A stretch of 64,000 nt of DNA from DAIDKA01 sp049792815 (GTDB lineage Bacteria > Pseudomonadota > Gammaproteobacteria > Steroidobacterales > Steroidobacteraceae): contig JBARBG010000133.1 in assembly GCA_049792815.1 (NCBI GenBank), positions 1-64,000 on the forward strand, read 5' to 3'. Both the position numbers and the translations under genes were made by a program. This document shows positions 15,919 through 24,072 of this stretch, piece after piece. Within the stretch, counting starts at the first letter, position 1. Each line of letters starts with the position of its first letter. The notes below the pieces were generated by a model. That model saw only the letters and a list, made by a program, of their open reading frames with translations. It did no database searches and had not been told where the DNA came from.

Positions 15919-16455
15919 TCAGCCCGTGGCGGGACCCGCGCCAGGCACCCAGCTTTCCACGAACTGTGTCTGCTCGTGGGTTTCGGGTACGCAGGGCCAG
16001 CGGCGGGCGCGGGCGCAGTGCTGCCAGGCCCGGTTCAGCTCCTCCAGGGCGCCCTCGCCGGTTCGCCCGCGCTCCACCAGATGGCAACCCAGCACCGTCC
16101 CGGTACGGCCGATTCCCATCCTGCAGTGCACATAAACGCAGCGGCCCGCGCTCAGGGCACCGCTGATGGCGGACTGGATCTGCCGCATATAGTCGTGATC
16201 CACGGGCAGGCCATGGTCCAGGATCGGCAGGTGGAAGTACCAGACGTCATCGGGCAGCAGGGTGCTGTAGGCAGCAAGCTCGCCGGGGCGTGTCAGGTTG
16301 ATGAAGCAGTCAACCCCCGCATCCATGAGCGCGCGCAGCCGCTGCTGCGTGTCATCCTCGGAATCGCCGCCGGGGTATTCCCCGCCAAGCAGCTTCCCCG
16401 GGGTCACCCAGTAGCTGTTGGCCAGCGGCGGAGTGGTGACGTCCGGTTGGCTCAT
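15919..16455 (-). CDS. Dual-specificity protein phosphatase family protein
   Basis: A 178-residue cysteine phosphatase. The P-loop HCRMGIGRTGT has the CX5R signature with nucleophile Cys111 and Arg117, and the upstream PILDHG supplies the likely general acid Asp80. No signal peptide, so it is cytosolic. The substrate could be a phosphoprotein, phosphoinositide-like lipid or nucleotide. Its first codons overlap the ttcA stop by 4 bases, so the two are translationally coupled. Confidence 0.88.
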   Translation of the reverse strand: MSQPDVTTPPLANSYWVTPGKLLGGEYPGGDSEDDTQQRLRALMDAGVDCFINLTRPGELAAYSTLLPDDVWYFHLPILDHGLPVDHDYMRQIQSAISGALSAGRCVYVHCRMGIGRTGTVLGCHLVERGRTGEGALEELNRAWQHCARARRWPCVPETHEQTQFVESWVPGAGPATG

Positions 16456-17324
16456 GGCAGCGCCAGCTCGGCACTCGCGAGCCCATCCTCTTCTTCCAGA
16501 GTCATCGGCGCGATCTCGCTGCAGCGCAATGCGTCCAGGCCCGCGAAGTCATGCAGGCGCGTGTCGGCCAGGTGGTCGGCCGCGACGTTTCGCAGTGCCG
16601 CAAAAATGGTCTGGGTACGGCCCGGAAACTCGCGCTCCCAGGCGCCGAGCATTTTCTTCACTTGCAGCCGCTGCAGGTTCTGCTGCGAGCCGCACAGGGT
16701 GCAGGGGATGATCGGAAAGGCCCTTGCGTTCGCATAGCGGGCGATCTGCGCCTCGCTGACATAGGCCAGCGGCCGGATGACGATATGCCGCGCGTCATCC
16801 GACAGCAGCTTCGGTGCCATCGCCTTGAGCCGCCCACCAAAGAACAGGTTCAAAAAGAAGGTCTCCAGGATGTCGTCGCGGTGATGGCCCAGCGCAATGC
16901 GCGTGATCCGGTGCTCGGCAGCATAGCGGTACAGGGCGCCGCGCCGCAGGCGCGAACACAGGCCGCACATCGTGCGCCCCTCGGGCACTACCCTTTTGAC
17001 GACACTATAGGTGTCCTGTTCGATGATGTGATAGGCGACTCCGAGTTTGCGCAGGTACGCCGGCAGCACCTGCGGCGGAAACCCCGGCTGCTTCTGGTCG
17101 AGATTGACCGCCACCAGGCTGAAGTCGATCGGTGCGCCCCGCTGCAGTGACAGCAGGATGTCCAGCAGCGTGTAGGAGTCCTTGCCGCCGGAGAGGCACA
17201 CCATGATGCGATCGCCATCGCGGATCATGCCGAAGTCGGCAATGGCCTTGCCCACCTCGCCGCGCAGGTGTGATTGCAGGCGCTGCGCGGTCCGCGACAG
17301 CCCGAGGTCGTGCGCTCGAGTCAT
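16452..17324 (-). CDS. ttcA: tRNA 2-thiocytidine(32) synthetase TtcA
   Basis: A 290-residue iron-sulfur PP-loop enzyme that thiolates C32 in tRNA. The PP-loop SGGKDS is at 45-50. The cysteines of the family are present: Cys120 and Cys123 in MCGLCS and Cys208 and Cys211 in PCTLCG, which hold the Fe-S cluster. The length is slightly short of the usual 300 or so residues. A TAAAAT hexamer 6 bases before the ATG sits in the 12-base gap after the M32 peptidase gene. Confidence 0.96.
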   Translation of the reverse strand: MTRAHDLGLSRTAQRLQSHLRGEVGKAIADFGMIRDGDRIMVCLSGGKDSYTLLDILLSLQRGAPIDFSLVAVNLDQKQPGFPPQVLPAYLRKLGVAYHIIEQDTYSVVKRVVPEGRTMCGLCSRLRRGALYRYAAEHRITRIALGHHRDDILETFFLNLFFGGRLKAMAPKLLSDDARHIVIRPLAYVSEAQIARYANARAFPIIPCTLCGSQQNLQRLQVKKMLGAWEREFPGRTQTIFAALRNVAADHLADTRLHDFAGLDALRCSEIAPMTLEEEDGLASAELALP

Positions 17325-17330
17325 GGGCTG

Positions 17331-17336
17331 ATTTTA
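17331..17336 (-). promoter_or_regulatory. -10-like TAAAAT of ttcA
   Basis: Minus-strand TAAAAT, 6 bases before the ttcA ATG at 17324 and immediately after the stop codon of the upstream carboxypeptidase gene. It predicts a leaderless ttcA mRNA. No good -35 is visible. Confidence 0.5.
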
Positions 17337-18857
17337 TCAGGCGGCGGCGCTGCTGGTGGTCGACTCGAGATACTTGCCCTCCAGATAGCGCATGAACGGA
17401 GCCGCCGACAGGGTCTTGCCCGTGGCCTCGCGCAGCAGGTCCTGCAGGGTCAGCCGCGCACCCTGCGAATGCACCCGGGTGCGCAGCCAGCCGAACAGGC
17501 CACTGAAGTCGCCGCGCGCGATCTGCTCGTCCAGGTCGTGGACCTCGTTGCGCAGGCTTTCGATGAACTGCACGGCAATGACTGCGCCCAGCGCATAGGA
17601 GGGGAAGTAGCCGAATGACCCCACGGCCCAATGGATGTCCTGCAGACACCCCTCGCGGTCGTTCTCCGGGCAGAACCCAAGACGCTGTTCCATCTCCGCG
17701 TTCCAGGCCGCCGGCAGGTCGCGGACCGCCAGCTCGCCCGACATCAGGCGTTTCTCCAGCTCGTAGCGCGCCAGGACGTGCAGTGGATAAGTCAGCTCGT
17801 CGGCATCCACGCGCAGCGCGCCGCGCCGCACCCGGGTGAGATGCGCGTAGAGGTTGTCGGCATCCCAGGCTGGCCCTGCCACCCCGAAATGCCGCGCGAG
17901 CTGCGGGGCGAGGAAGCGCGCAAAGCCGCGGCTGCGGCACACCAGCCGTTCCAGCAGCAGCGACTGGCTCTCCTGGGCCACCATGCCGCGATCACGGCCC
18001 ACGGGCTGATCGCGCCATTGTTCCGGCAGCCCCATGTGGTACATGGCATGTCCGGTCTCGTGCATCGCGCTCAGCAAACCGGTGAAGACATCGGCCTGGT
18101 CGTAGCGGGTGGTCAGCCGCATGTCGCCGGGAACGCCCTCGGTGAAGGGGTGCTCGCTTTCATCCAGCCGGCCGCGCTCGAAGGAAAAGCCCATGGCCTT
18201 CATGATCTCCATGACCATGGCCCGCTGGCGTCCCGGTGTGAATTTTCCCTCCAGCGGCAGCGGCGGGTGGACCTCCTGCATGGCGATGACTTCGCGGATC
18301 AGCGAGGGCAGGCGCCGTGAGATGGTCTTGAAGACCGCATCGATGTCGCTGCTGGAGATGCCGGGGCTGAACTCATCGATCAGGGCGTCATAGGGCGAAA
18401 GGTTCAGCGCCTGACCCAGCAGCGCCGCCTTGTCGCGAACCAGCATGACCACCTCTTCAAGGTGCGGGGCGAAGATCTCGAAGCGGCCTTCAGCGCGCGC
18501 CTGGAGCCAGTGGGCTTCAGCCTGCGCAGTGGCATGCGCCAGGCGCGATACCAGGTTCGCCGGGGTCGCGATCGCATGATCGCGCTGGCGGCGCATCTCG
18601 CGCAGGTTTGCGATCTGCCACTCATCAAGGCCTTGGGTGTTGGCGTGCGCCCGATCGAGCAGCCGGGTGATCTTCGGCGCCGTCAGCAGCGTGTGGTATT
18701 CGGTCTGCAGTGCGGCCAGCTGTTCGCCGCGCAGGGCGGCGCTGCCGCGCGGCATCATCACCGAGGCGTCCCAGCTCAGCAACGAAATGGCGCCGCGGAA
18801 GGCGTGAAGTCGCTTGAACTCCTGTTCAAGCTGCTTGTACGGTGGGGCTGACATCAT
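17337..18857 (-). CDS. M32 family metallocarboxypeptidase (thermostable carboxypeptidase type)
   Basis: A 506-residue cytosolic zinc carboxypeptidase with the usual family length. The active-site HETGH is at 266-270 in LLSAMHETGHAMYHMG; the conserved ESQSLLLERLV with the third zinc ligand and the DELTYPLHVLARYELE stretch follow. It removes C-terminal residues from peptides, with broad specificity in characterised members. The start at 18857 (ATG ATG) is preferred over an upstream ATG at 19094: it has an AGGTG Shine-Dalgarno, and the extra N-terminus looks non-coding. A TACAAT hexamer at 18882-18887 on the minus strand is a candidate -10 about 25 bases upstream. Confidence 0.94.
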   Translation of the reverse strand: MMSAPPYKQLEQEFKRLHAFRGAISLLSWDASVMMPRGSAALRGEQLAALQTEYHTLLTAPKITRLLDRAHANTQGLDEWQIANLREMRRQRDHAIATPANLVSRLAHATAQAEAHWLQARAEGRFEIFAPHLEEVVMLVRDKAALLGQALNLSPYDALIDEFSPGISSSDIDAVFKTISRRLPSLIREVIAMQEVHPPLPLEGKFTPGRQRAMVMEIMKAMGFSFERGRLDESEHPFTEGVPGDMRLTTRYDQADVFTGLLSAMHETGHAMYHMGLPEQWRDQPVGRDRGMVAQESQSLLLERLVCRSRGFARFLAPQLARHFGVAGPAWDADNLYAHLTRVRRGALRVDADELTYPLHVLARYELEKRLMSGELAVRDLPAAWNAEMEQRLGFCPENDREGCLQDIHWAVGSFGYFPSYALGAVIAVQFIESLRNEVHDLDEQIARGDFSGLFGWLRTRVHSQGARLTLQDLLREATGKTLSAAPFMRYLEGKYLESTTSSAAA

Positions 18858-18982
18858 GGACACCTGGCGGGAATGGCTCTCATTGTACCAGCGCCCCCCT
18901 TCCCGGAGCGTCGTGCATGGAACTAAGTTATTGATATAGAATAGGTTTATGTCCTCGACCCACGGTTGACACCCCCCTGGCA

Positions 18983-19720
18983 ATGCCCTCCCCCATGCAG
19001 AAAAATTCCTGGTCGTTTGCCGTGCCGCTGCTGCCCGCGTCCGTCGCTGTGACGCGCTGGGGACACTACGGCACACCCCTGCTTTTGTTCGCAAGCGCCG
19101 GCGGCGACAGCCTGGAACCCGAACGGCTGGGGCTGATCGAGGCCCTGGCCCCTCTGATCGATGCCGGACGCCTCAAGGCCTATGCCGTGGATGGCACCGC
19201 GATGCGGATCCTGGTGGCCGGCAACGCCAGCGCAGGGGGGCGCGTGCAGGCACAGCGGGCCTTCGATGACTGGGTCGCGAGCAGCCTGGTGCCACTGATG
19301 CGTCGCGACTGCCAGAGTGATTCTCTGGAACCGCTGGCCTGCGGTTGCGCGCTGGGCGCCGCGAGCGCGCTGAAGGCCCTGCTGCATTCCCCGCAGCTGT
19401 TCCGCGGCTGTATCGGTCTGTCCGGGACCTATGATCTGCTGCCGTGGATCGCGCCCGCGGCGGCACCGCCGGAGTTTTCCCCGCTGCAGTGGCTGGCGCA
19501 GCTGCCTGAAGGGGTTTCGCTCAGCCGCCTGCGGCAACGCTCGGTGACGCTCGCCTGTACCGAGGGCGCCTACGATGATGCCGGCGCGACCGCCGGCATG
19601 GCAGCCGTGCTGCGCGCCCGTGGCATTCCCACCCACACTGAGGTGTGGGGTCCGGACCAGAAGTTCGGGTTTTCCAGCTGGCGCCAGATGCTGCCGCGGT
19701 TCGTGGGCGCGTGGCTGTGA
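18983..19720 (+). CDS. Esterase-family alpha/beta hydrolase lacking its catalytic Ser and His
   Basis: A 245-residue protein related to the putative esterases whose members have an elbow such as GCSFGAYHA and end with an HDWPWW-type motif. Here the elbow reads GCALGAAS, with Ala123 in place of the serine nucleophile, and the C-terminal segment is QKFGFSSW, with Phe228 where the histidine is expected. The rest of the fold is kept (TPLLLFASAGG, DAGRLKAYAVDG, FRGCIGLSGTYD). It is therefore probably a pseudoenzyme with a binding or regulatory role. It precedes glgA by about 170 bases on the same strand. Confidence 0.78.
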   Translation: MPSPMQKNSWSFAVPLLPASVAVTRWGHYGTPLLLFASAGGDSLEPERLGLIEALAPLIDAGRLKAYAVDGTAMRILVAGNASAGGRVQAQRAFDDWVASSLVPLMRRDCQSDSLEPLACGCALGAASALKALLHSPQLFRGCIGLSGTYDLLPWIAPAAAPPEFSPLQWLAQLPEGVSLSRLRQRSVTLACTEGAYDDAGATAGMAAVLRARGIPTHTEVWGPDQKFGFSSWRQMLPRFVGAWL

Positions 19721-19733
19721 GCGCGGCCGATCG

Positions 19734-19838
19734 CTACAGCTGGCAGCAGTTCGGCCAGCTGGCCACCACCACGCCGACGCTGACAGCGATGATGAAAATC
19801 ACCAGCAACACCAGGCCAATCAGCCACTGTCGTCGCAA
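19734..19838 (-). CDS. Possible 34-residue single-span membrane protein
   Basis: Between the pseudo-esterase and glgA, the minus strand encodes MRRQWLIGLVLLVIF followed by more hydrophobic residues to VVVA and a short SWPNCCQL tail. This is one membrane helix with a positively charged N-terminus. The start would be TTG with AAAGG 3 bases upstream; an in-frame stop lies 6 codons before it. G/C is strongly favoured at third positions. No family recognised; it could also be a chance frame. Confidence 0.35.
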   Translation of the reverse strand: MRRQWLIGLVLLVIFIIAVSVGVVVASWPNCCQL

Positions 19839-19879
19839 GAACCTTTGGCTCCGTCACTTAATCACCGCGGTGCAGTGGG

Positions 19880-19885
19880 TATCCT
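19880..19885 (+). promoter_or_regulatory. -10-like TATCCT of glgA
   Basis: TATCCTAG followed by five bases and the glgA ATG at 19893. The same TATCCTAG-N5-ATG arrangement precedes the Nudix gene at 11423. No Shine-Dalgarno is present, so a leaderless mRNA is predicted. Confidence 0.5.
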
Positions 19886-19892
19886 AGTCGAT

Positions 19893-21389
19893 ATGGCCGA
19901 TTCCCCGACAATCCTCCCGGCCGCGCCGCTCAGGATCTGTGCCATCGCCTCCGAAGTGGCGCCATTTGCCAAGACCGGGGGGCTGGCCGATGTCGCCGCC
20001 GCGCTCACCAAGTACCTGCACGGACATGGCCATGACGTGCGCCTGTTCGTGCCCCTGTATGCGGCCATCGATCGCGATCGCTTGGCCCTGACGCCGGTCG
20101 GCAAGCTCGGCAATCTCGGCATCAGCATCGGCGCGCACCGCTTTCAATATTCGGTCTACACCGCCGCACTGCCAGGATCCGTGGCCCCGGTCTACCTCAT
20201 CGACTGCCCGCCGCTCTACGCGCGTGAGGCCATATATTCGGGCGCACCGGATGAGCACCTGCGCTTCCTGGCGCTGACGCGCATTGCCATCGAATGCTGC
20301 CAGCACCTGGCGTTCAGCCCGCAGATCCTGCACTGTCATGACTGGCACGCCGGATTCGGGCCGCTGCTGCTGCGGACCCTGTACAGCTGGGACCAGCTGT
20401 TCGCCAATACGCGCACCGTTCTGACCATCCACAATATTGGCTACCAGGGGGAATTCCCGGCGGCGGCGGTCGGCGACCTGGCGCTGGGCGACAATGCCTA
20501 CCTGCTGCACCAGGACGACCTGCGTGCCGGGCGCATCAATCCGCTCAAGCATGGCTGCATGTATGCGGACGCCATCACCACCGTCAGTCCCACCTACGCC
20601 GCCGAGATCCGCACGCCCGAGTACGGCATGGGCCTGCAGGAGGTGCTGCGCGGCCGTGCCGCCTCCCTGGTCGGCATCCTCAACGGCGTCGATTACGACG
20701 AGTGGGATCCGCGCATCGACCGGCACATCGGCCAGCACTACGACGCCTCGATGCTGCCGGTCAAGGCAACCCTCAAAGAGCAGTTCCTGACCCGCGTAGG
20801 CATCAAGGCCGGCCCAGGCACCGCCCTGGCCGGCATGGTCACGCGGCTCGCCACCCAGAAGGGTATCGATCTCGTCCTGGCGGCGCTGCCGGCGCTACTG
20901 GTGCAGCGGGATCTGGTGTTCGTCGCGCTCGGCGCCGGCGAGCCGCGCTATGAAGCGGCGCTGCGCGAGCTCGCGCTTGCCTTTCCCGGCCGCGTCGCCT
21001 TTCGGCAGGGCTACAGCGAGGAACTCGCGCACTGGATCGAGGCGGCCAGCGACATGTTCCTCATGCCCAGCCAGTACGAGCCCTGCGGACTGAACCAGAT
21101 GTACAGCCTGCGCTACGGCACCGTCCCCGTGGTGCGTCGTACCGGGGGCCTTGCCGACTCGGTGCAGCGCTACGATCCGGCGACGGGCCACGGCACGGGC
21201 ATCGTGTTCGTGCCCTTCAGCGCACCGGCGCTGGCTTCGGCCATCGAAGCGGCGCTGGATCTGTACGCGCAGCCGGCTCACTGGAGCCGCTTGGTGCGCA
21301 ATGGCATGGCACAGGACTTTTCGTGGGGCCGCCAGGGCGCCCACTACGTGGCGCTGTTCGAGCGCATGCTGGAAACGGCGCGCGCCTGA
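19893..21389 (+). CDS. glgA: Glycogen (starch) synthase
   Basis: A 498-residue GT5 glycosyltransferase that adds glucose from ADP-glucose to alpha-1,4-glucan. The N-terminal KTGGLADV with Lys27 binds ADP-glucose; conserved HCHDWHAGFGP, LTIHNIGYQG and the C-terminal PSQYEPCGLNQMYSLRYGTVP with TGGLADSV are present. The ATG at 19893 gives the normal family length and removes an unrelated N-terminal extension. It is convergent with a minus-strand block (LEA14-like, malQ), stops 4 bases apart. Its substrate comes from glgC at 26446-27720. Confidence 0.96.
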   Translation: MADSPTILPAAPLRICAIASEVAPFAKTGGLADVAAALTKYLHGHGHDVRLFVPLYAAIDRDRLALTPVGKLGNLGISIGAHRFQYSVYTAALPGSVAPVYLIDCPPLYAREAIYSGAPDEHLRFLALTRIAIECCQHLAFSPQILHCHDWHAGFGPLLLRTLYSWDQLFANTRTVLTIHNIGYQGEFPAAAVGDLALGDNAYLLHQDDLRAGRINPLKHGCMYADAITTVSPTYAAEIRTPEYGMGLQEVLRGRAASLVGILNGVDYDEWDPRIDRHIGQHYDASMLPVKATLKEQFLTRVGIKAGPGTALAGMVTRLATQKGIDLVLAALPALLVQRDLVFVALGAGEPRYEAALRELALAFPGRVAFRQGYSEELAHWIEAASDMFLMPSQYEPCGLNQMYSLRYGTVPVVRRTGGLADSVQRYDPATGHGTGIVFVPFSAPALASAIEAALDLYAQPAHWSRLVRNGMAQDFSWGRQGAHYVALFERMLETARA

Positions 21390-21393
21390 GTGG

Positions 21394-21837
21394 CTAATGC
21401 AGCTGCAGCTCGCCGTGCTGGTCAAAGGGCACCGAGCGCAGCAGGCCCGATGACAGCTCGACCTTGCCGTGTATCCGGTACTGCGCCGCCGGGCCATTGC
21501 CGTGGGCAAACATGCGCAGCAGCGCCGCGGCGGCGTTCGCCGTGACGTTCATATCGAACTCGGCGTCACCCAGTGCGGGAACCACGAAGCTGGCGCCGGA
21601 CTCACCGTGGGCACATTCCTCGCCGTTCACATCCAGGGAGTAGCTCAAGCCCTTCACCGGCAGCTCCCGGTCATTGGGATTGTGCACGCTCATGCGCACC
21701 TGCAGATGCTGCTGCAACAGGTCACTGTGGCCCAGCTGGATGTTGACCACCGCAAGCGTCGGCGCCTGCCAGCGCGGCATCAGCACCGAACAGCCGCACA
21801 GCAGCAGCGCGACCAGCAGCGCGCCGGACCTAGACAC
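21394..21837 (-). CDS. LEA14/WHy-domain lipoprotein
   Basis: A 147-residue exported lipoprotein with lipobox LLCGC (Cys16). The mature part is a single late-embryogenesis-abundant type 2 (WHy) domain with the HLQVRMSVHNPNDRELPVKGLSYSLDVNG pattern typical of desiccation-linked beta-sandwiches. It would sit at the periplasmic face of the inner or outer membrane. It overlaps the end of malQ by 8 bases, so it is in the same operon; a link between glucan metabolism and water stress is possible but unproven. Confidence 0.85.
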   Translation of the reverse strand: MSRSGALLVALLLCGCSVLMPRWQAPTLAVVNIQLGHSDLLQQHLQVRMSVHNPNDRELPVKGLSYSLDVNGEECAHGESGASFVVPALGDAEFDMNVTANAAAALLRMFAHGNGPAAQYRIHGKVELSSGLLRSVPFDQHGELQLH

Positions 21838-23188
21838 GACCGAATACCTGGTTGCGGAGCGCGCAGCGTTGCGCGAGCTGCGGCGTCAGACATTGCTCGG
21901 GCAGACGCCAGGACCAGTTCCCGGTCACCGTTCCGGGAGTATTCAGGCGCGCCTCCGAACCCAGGCCCAGCACATCCTGCATGGGCACCACGGCCAGCTG
22001 CGCGACGCTCGCCATCAGTGCGTGGATCATGGCCTGCGGCATCTGGCCTGGACCGGCGCGCAGCAGGTAGTCGACGCGTCTCTGGGTTTGCGCATCGAGA
22101 CTGCCGTACCAGCCCACCGTGGTGTCATTATCATGGGTTCCGGTGTACACCACGCTGGCCTTTTCGTACATCTGCGGCAGATGAACGTTGTCGCCGGCGC
22201 CGTCGAAACCGAACTGCATGACACGCATGCCCGCCAGGCCGAAGTCGCGGCGCAGTGCCTCGACATCCGCGGTGATCACGCCCAGGTCCTCGGCCACCAC
22301 CGGCAGCGTGCCCAGCTCAACCTGCAACATGGCGAGCAGTTCCCGGCCCAGCGAGGGCTGCCAGCTGCCGCCTCGGGCGTCGGCTGCGCCGGCGGGAACG
22401 GCCCAGTGTGCGGCCAGCGCCCGGAAGTGATCGATGCGCAGCAGGTCCACGCGTTGCAGCTGGCGGCGGATGCGCGAACGCCAGAAGCGAAAGCCGTCGC
22501 GTCGCATCAGCTCCCAGGCGTACAGCGGATTGCCCCACAGCTGCCCAAGCTCAGAGAAGTAATCGGGTGGCACGCCGGCCACGGCGGTGGCGCGGCCGCT
22601 CGCATCCAGCTGGAATTGTTCGCGGTTCGACCACACCTCGGCAGAGTCCGGCGCGACGTAAAACGGCACGTCGCCGAAGAGGTATACGCCGCGTGCACTG
22701 GCGTACTCGTGCAGGCGCCGCCACTGCCACGCGAAGCTGAACTGCTGTTCACGTATGGTGCGCAGGGCCGGCCCCTGTTCGCGCCTGAGGCGCTCCATCG
22801 CCGCCGGCTGCCGGTCCCGATACGGCGCCGGCCAGGTCCACCAGGGCGCGCCGCCGTTGAGCGTGCTCAAGGTTTCAAAGGCAGCATAGTCATCCAGCCA
22901 GTCGCCTGCATCCTTCAGGAACGCATCGAATTCAGCCGAGGCCAGCGGCGCGGGTTCGGCGGCATCGATCAGCGCGGTGTTGCCGGCCGAATCCGAGCGC
23001 ACCCAGTAGGGTGAGGCGTCGGCGCCGGTCGGACCCAGCGGCAGGATCTGCCAGACCGTGAAGCCGGCGCTCGCCAGCCAGTCGATGAAGGCCCGCCCGC
23101 CGCGGCCCAGCCCCGCCGCGAGCGAACTCACATGCAGCAGGACGCCGGCCCGACGACGGGCCAGCACCGGATTTGCTGAAGGCTCCAT
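21830..23188 (-). CDS. malQ: 4-alpha-glucanotransferase (amylomaltase)
   Basis: A 452-residue GH77 enzyme that transfers alpha-1,4-glucan segments between maltodextrins. Seen are the N-terminal SLAAGLGRGGRAFIDWLA, WQILPLGPTG, the nucleophile-region RIDHFRALA, the acid/base segment VAEDLGVITADV and GTHDNDTTVGWY. The ATG at 23188 (MEPSANPV) is preferred over a longer reading. The length is a little under the usual 500 residues. It overlaps the LEA14-like gene by 8 bases. Confidence 0.94.
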   Translation of the reverse strand: MEPSANPVLARRRAGVLLHVSSLAAGLGRGGRAFIDWLASAGFTVWQILPLGPTGADASPYWVRSDSAGNTALIDAAEPAPLASAEFDAFLKDAGDWLDDYAAFETLSTLNGGAPWWTWPAPYRDRQPAAMERLRREQGPALRTIREQQFSFAWQWRRLHEYASARGVYLFGDVPFYVAPDSAEVWSNREQFQLDASGRATAVAGVPPDYFSELGQLWGNPLYAWELMRRDGFRFWRSRIRRQLQRVDLLRIDHFRALAAHWAVPAGAADARGGSWQPSLGRELLAMLQVELGTLPVVAEDLGVITADVEALRRDFGLAGMRVMQFGFDGAGDNVHLPQMYEKASVVYTGTHDNDTTVGWYGSLDAQTQRRVDYLLRAGPGQMPQAMIHALMASVAQLAVVPMQDVLGLGSEARLNTPGTVTGNWSWRLPEQCLTPQLAQRCALRNQVFGRV

Positions 23189-23245
23189 GCCGTACCGATA
23201 CCGGATGTGCCAGCGCGAGTCCAGTAGCTGGCGCACACCTTAAGC

Positions 23246-23251
23246 TACAAT
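23246..23251 (+). promoter_or_regulatory. Possible -10 (TACAAT) for the methyltransferase at 23299
   Basis: TACAAT lies about 47 bases before the GTG start in the divergent malQ/methyltransferase gap. No clear -35 at 16-18 bases. This would give an ordinary leader with GATTGAGGC as possible Shine-Dalgarno. Confidence 0.3.
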
Positions 23252-23298
23252 GCGAAGAATCGGCCTTCATGTCGTCAACAGATTGAGGCAATCAAACC

Positions 23299-24054
23299 GT
23301 GCACCGAACCGCAATGCAAAACGGTAACCGATTTTTCGCAACCTACGGCGGCAGCATGCAGGGCGCCACGGTGATCGATATCGGATCATGGGGCACCTCG
23401 CTGCGCGGCGCCTGTCCGCCCTATGCCAAGTACGTGGGGTTGGACATGATTGAGGGTGAGGGAGTCGATCTGGTGATCGATGACCCCTACAAGCTGCCGT
23501 TCGCCGATGGCTCGATCGACGCCGTGGTCAGCACCTCATGCTTCGAACACTCCGAGATGTTTTGGCTTCTCTATCTGGAGATCATGCGAGTGTTGAAGCC
23601 CGCCGGGCTCTTCTACATGTGCGCACCCTCGAACGGGGTCTATCATCTCTTTCCGGTCGACTGCTGGCGTTTTTACCCGGATTGCGGCAACGCACTGGTG
23701 AAGTGGGGGCGTAAGAACGGCCTGAACAGTGCAGTGCTGGAGTCGTACACCTCAAATCAGCACCTGCGGGAAACCTGGAACGATTTCGTGTGCATCTTCA
23801 TCAAAGATGAGAACTGCGCCAGCCAGCATCCCAAGCGGATATTGGATTCATTTGCCGATTTCTCGAACGGCCTGAAGGGCCCGCAGCAAGGCAAGGTCTC
23901 CTTGCTGAATCCGCAGAAGCGGCCGCAGGACCACAGGCTCTATGGCTGGAAGTTACACAAGCGAGTGCAGAAGCTCGGGTGGTATTTGCGTACCGGCTTT
24001 GGTCTTTGGGACCCGGAGGCGCGCTGGAAGGAGGGCGGATGGCCCAGGGATTGA
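23299..24054 (+). CDS. SAM-dependent methyltransferase (type 11-like)
   Basis: A 251-residue class I methyltransferase. Motif I is VIDIGSWGTSLRG, the acidic strand end is YVGLDMIEG, and PFADGSIDAVVSTSCFEHSEMFW with LEIMRVLKPAGLFYMCAP are the usual later motifs. It resembles methyltransferases found among sugar or surface-polysaccharide genes. Base composition is unlike its neighbours: two sampled lines (23761-23880) hold 63 G+C of 120, well below the glycogen genes on either side. GTG at 23299 is the likely start; an ATG at 23314 is possible. Probably acquired by transfer together with the next gene. Confidence 0.85.
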   Translation: MHRTAMQNGNRFFATYGGSMQGATVIDIGSWGTSLRGACPPYAKYVGLDMIEGEGVDLVIDDPYKLPFADGSIDAVVSTSCFEHSEMFWLLYLEIMRVLKPAGLFYMCAPSNGVYHLFPVDCWRFYPDCGNALVKWGRKNGLNSAVLESYTSNQHLRETWNDFVCIFIKDENCASQHPKRILDSFADFSNGLKGPQQGKVSLLNPQKRPQDHRLYGWKLHKRVQKLGWYLRTGFGLWDPEARWKEGGWPRD

Positions 24055-24072
24055 GAATGCCGCCGCGTCCGG

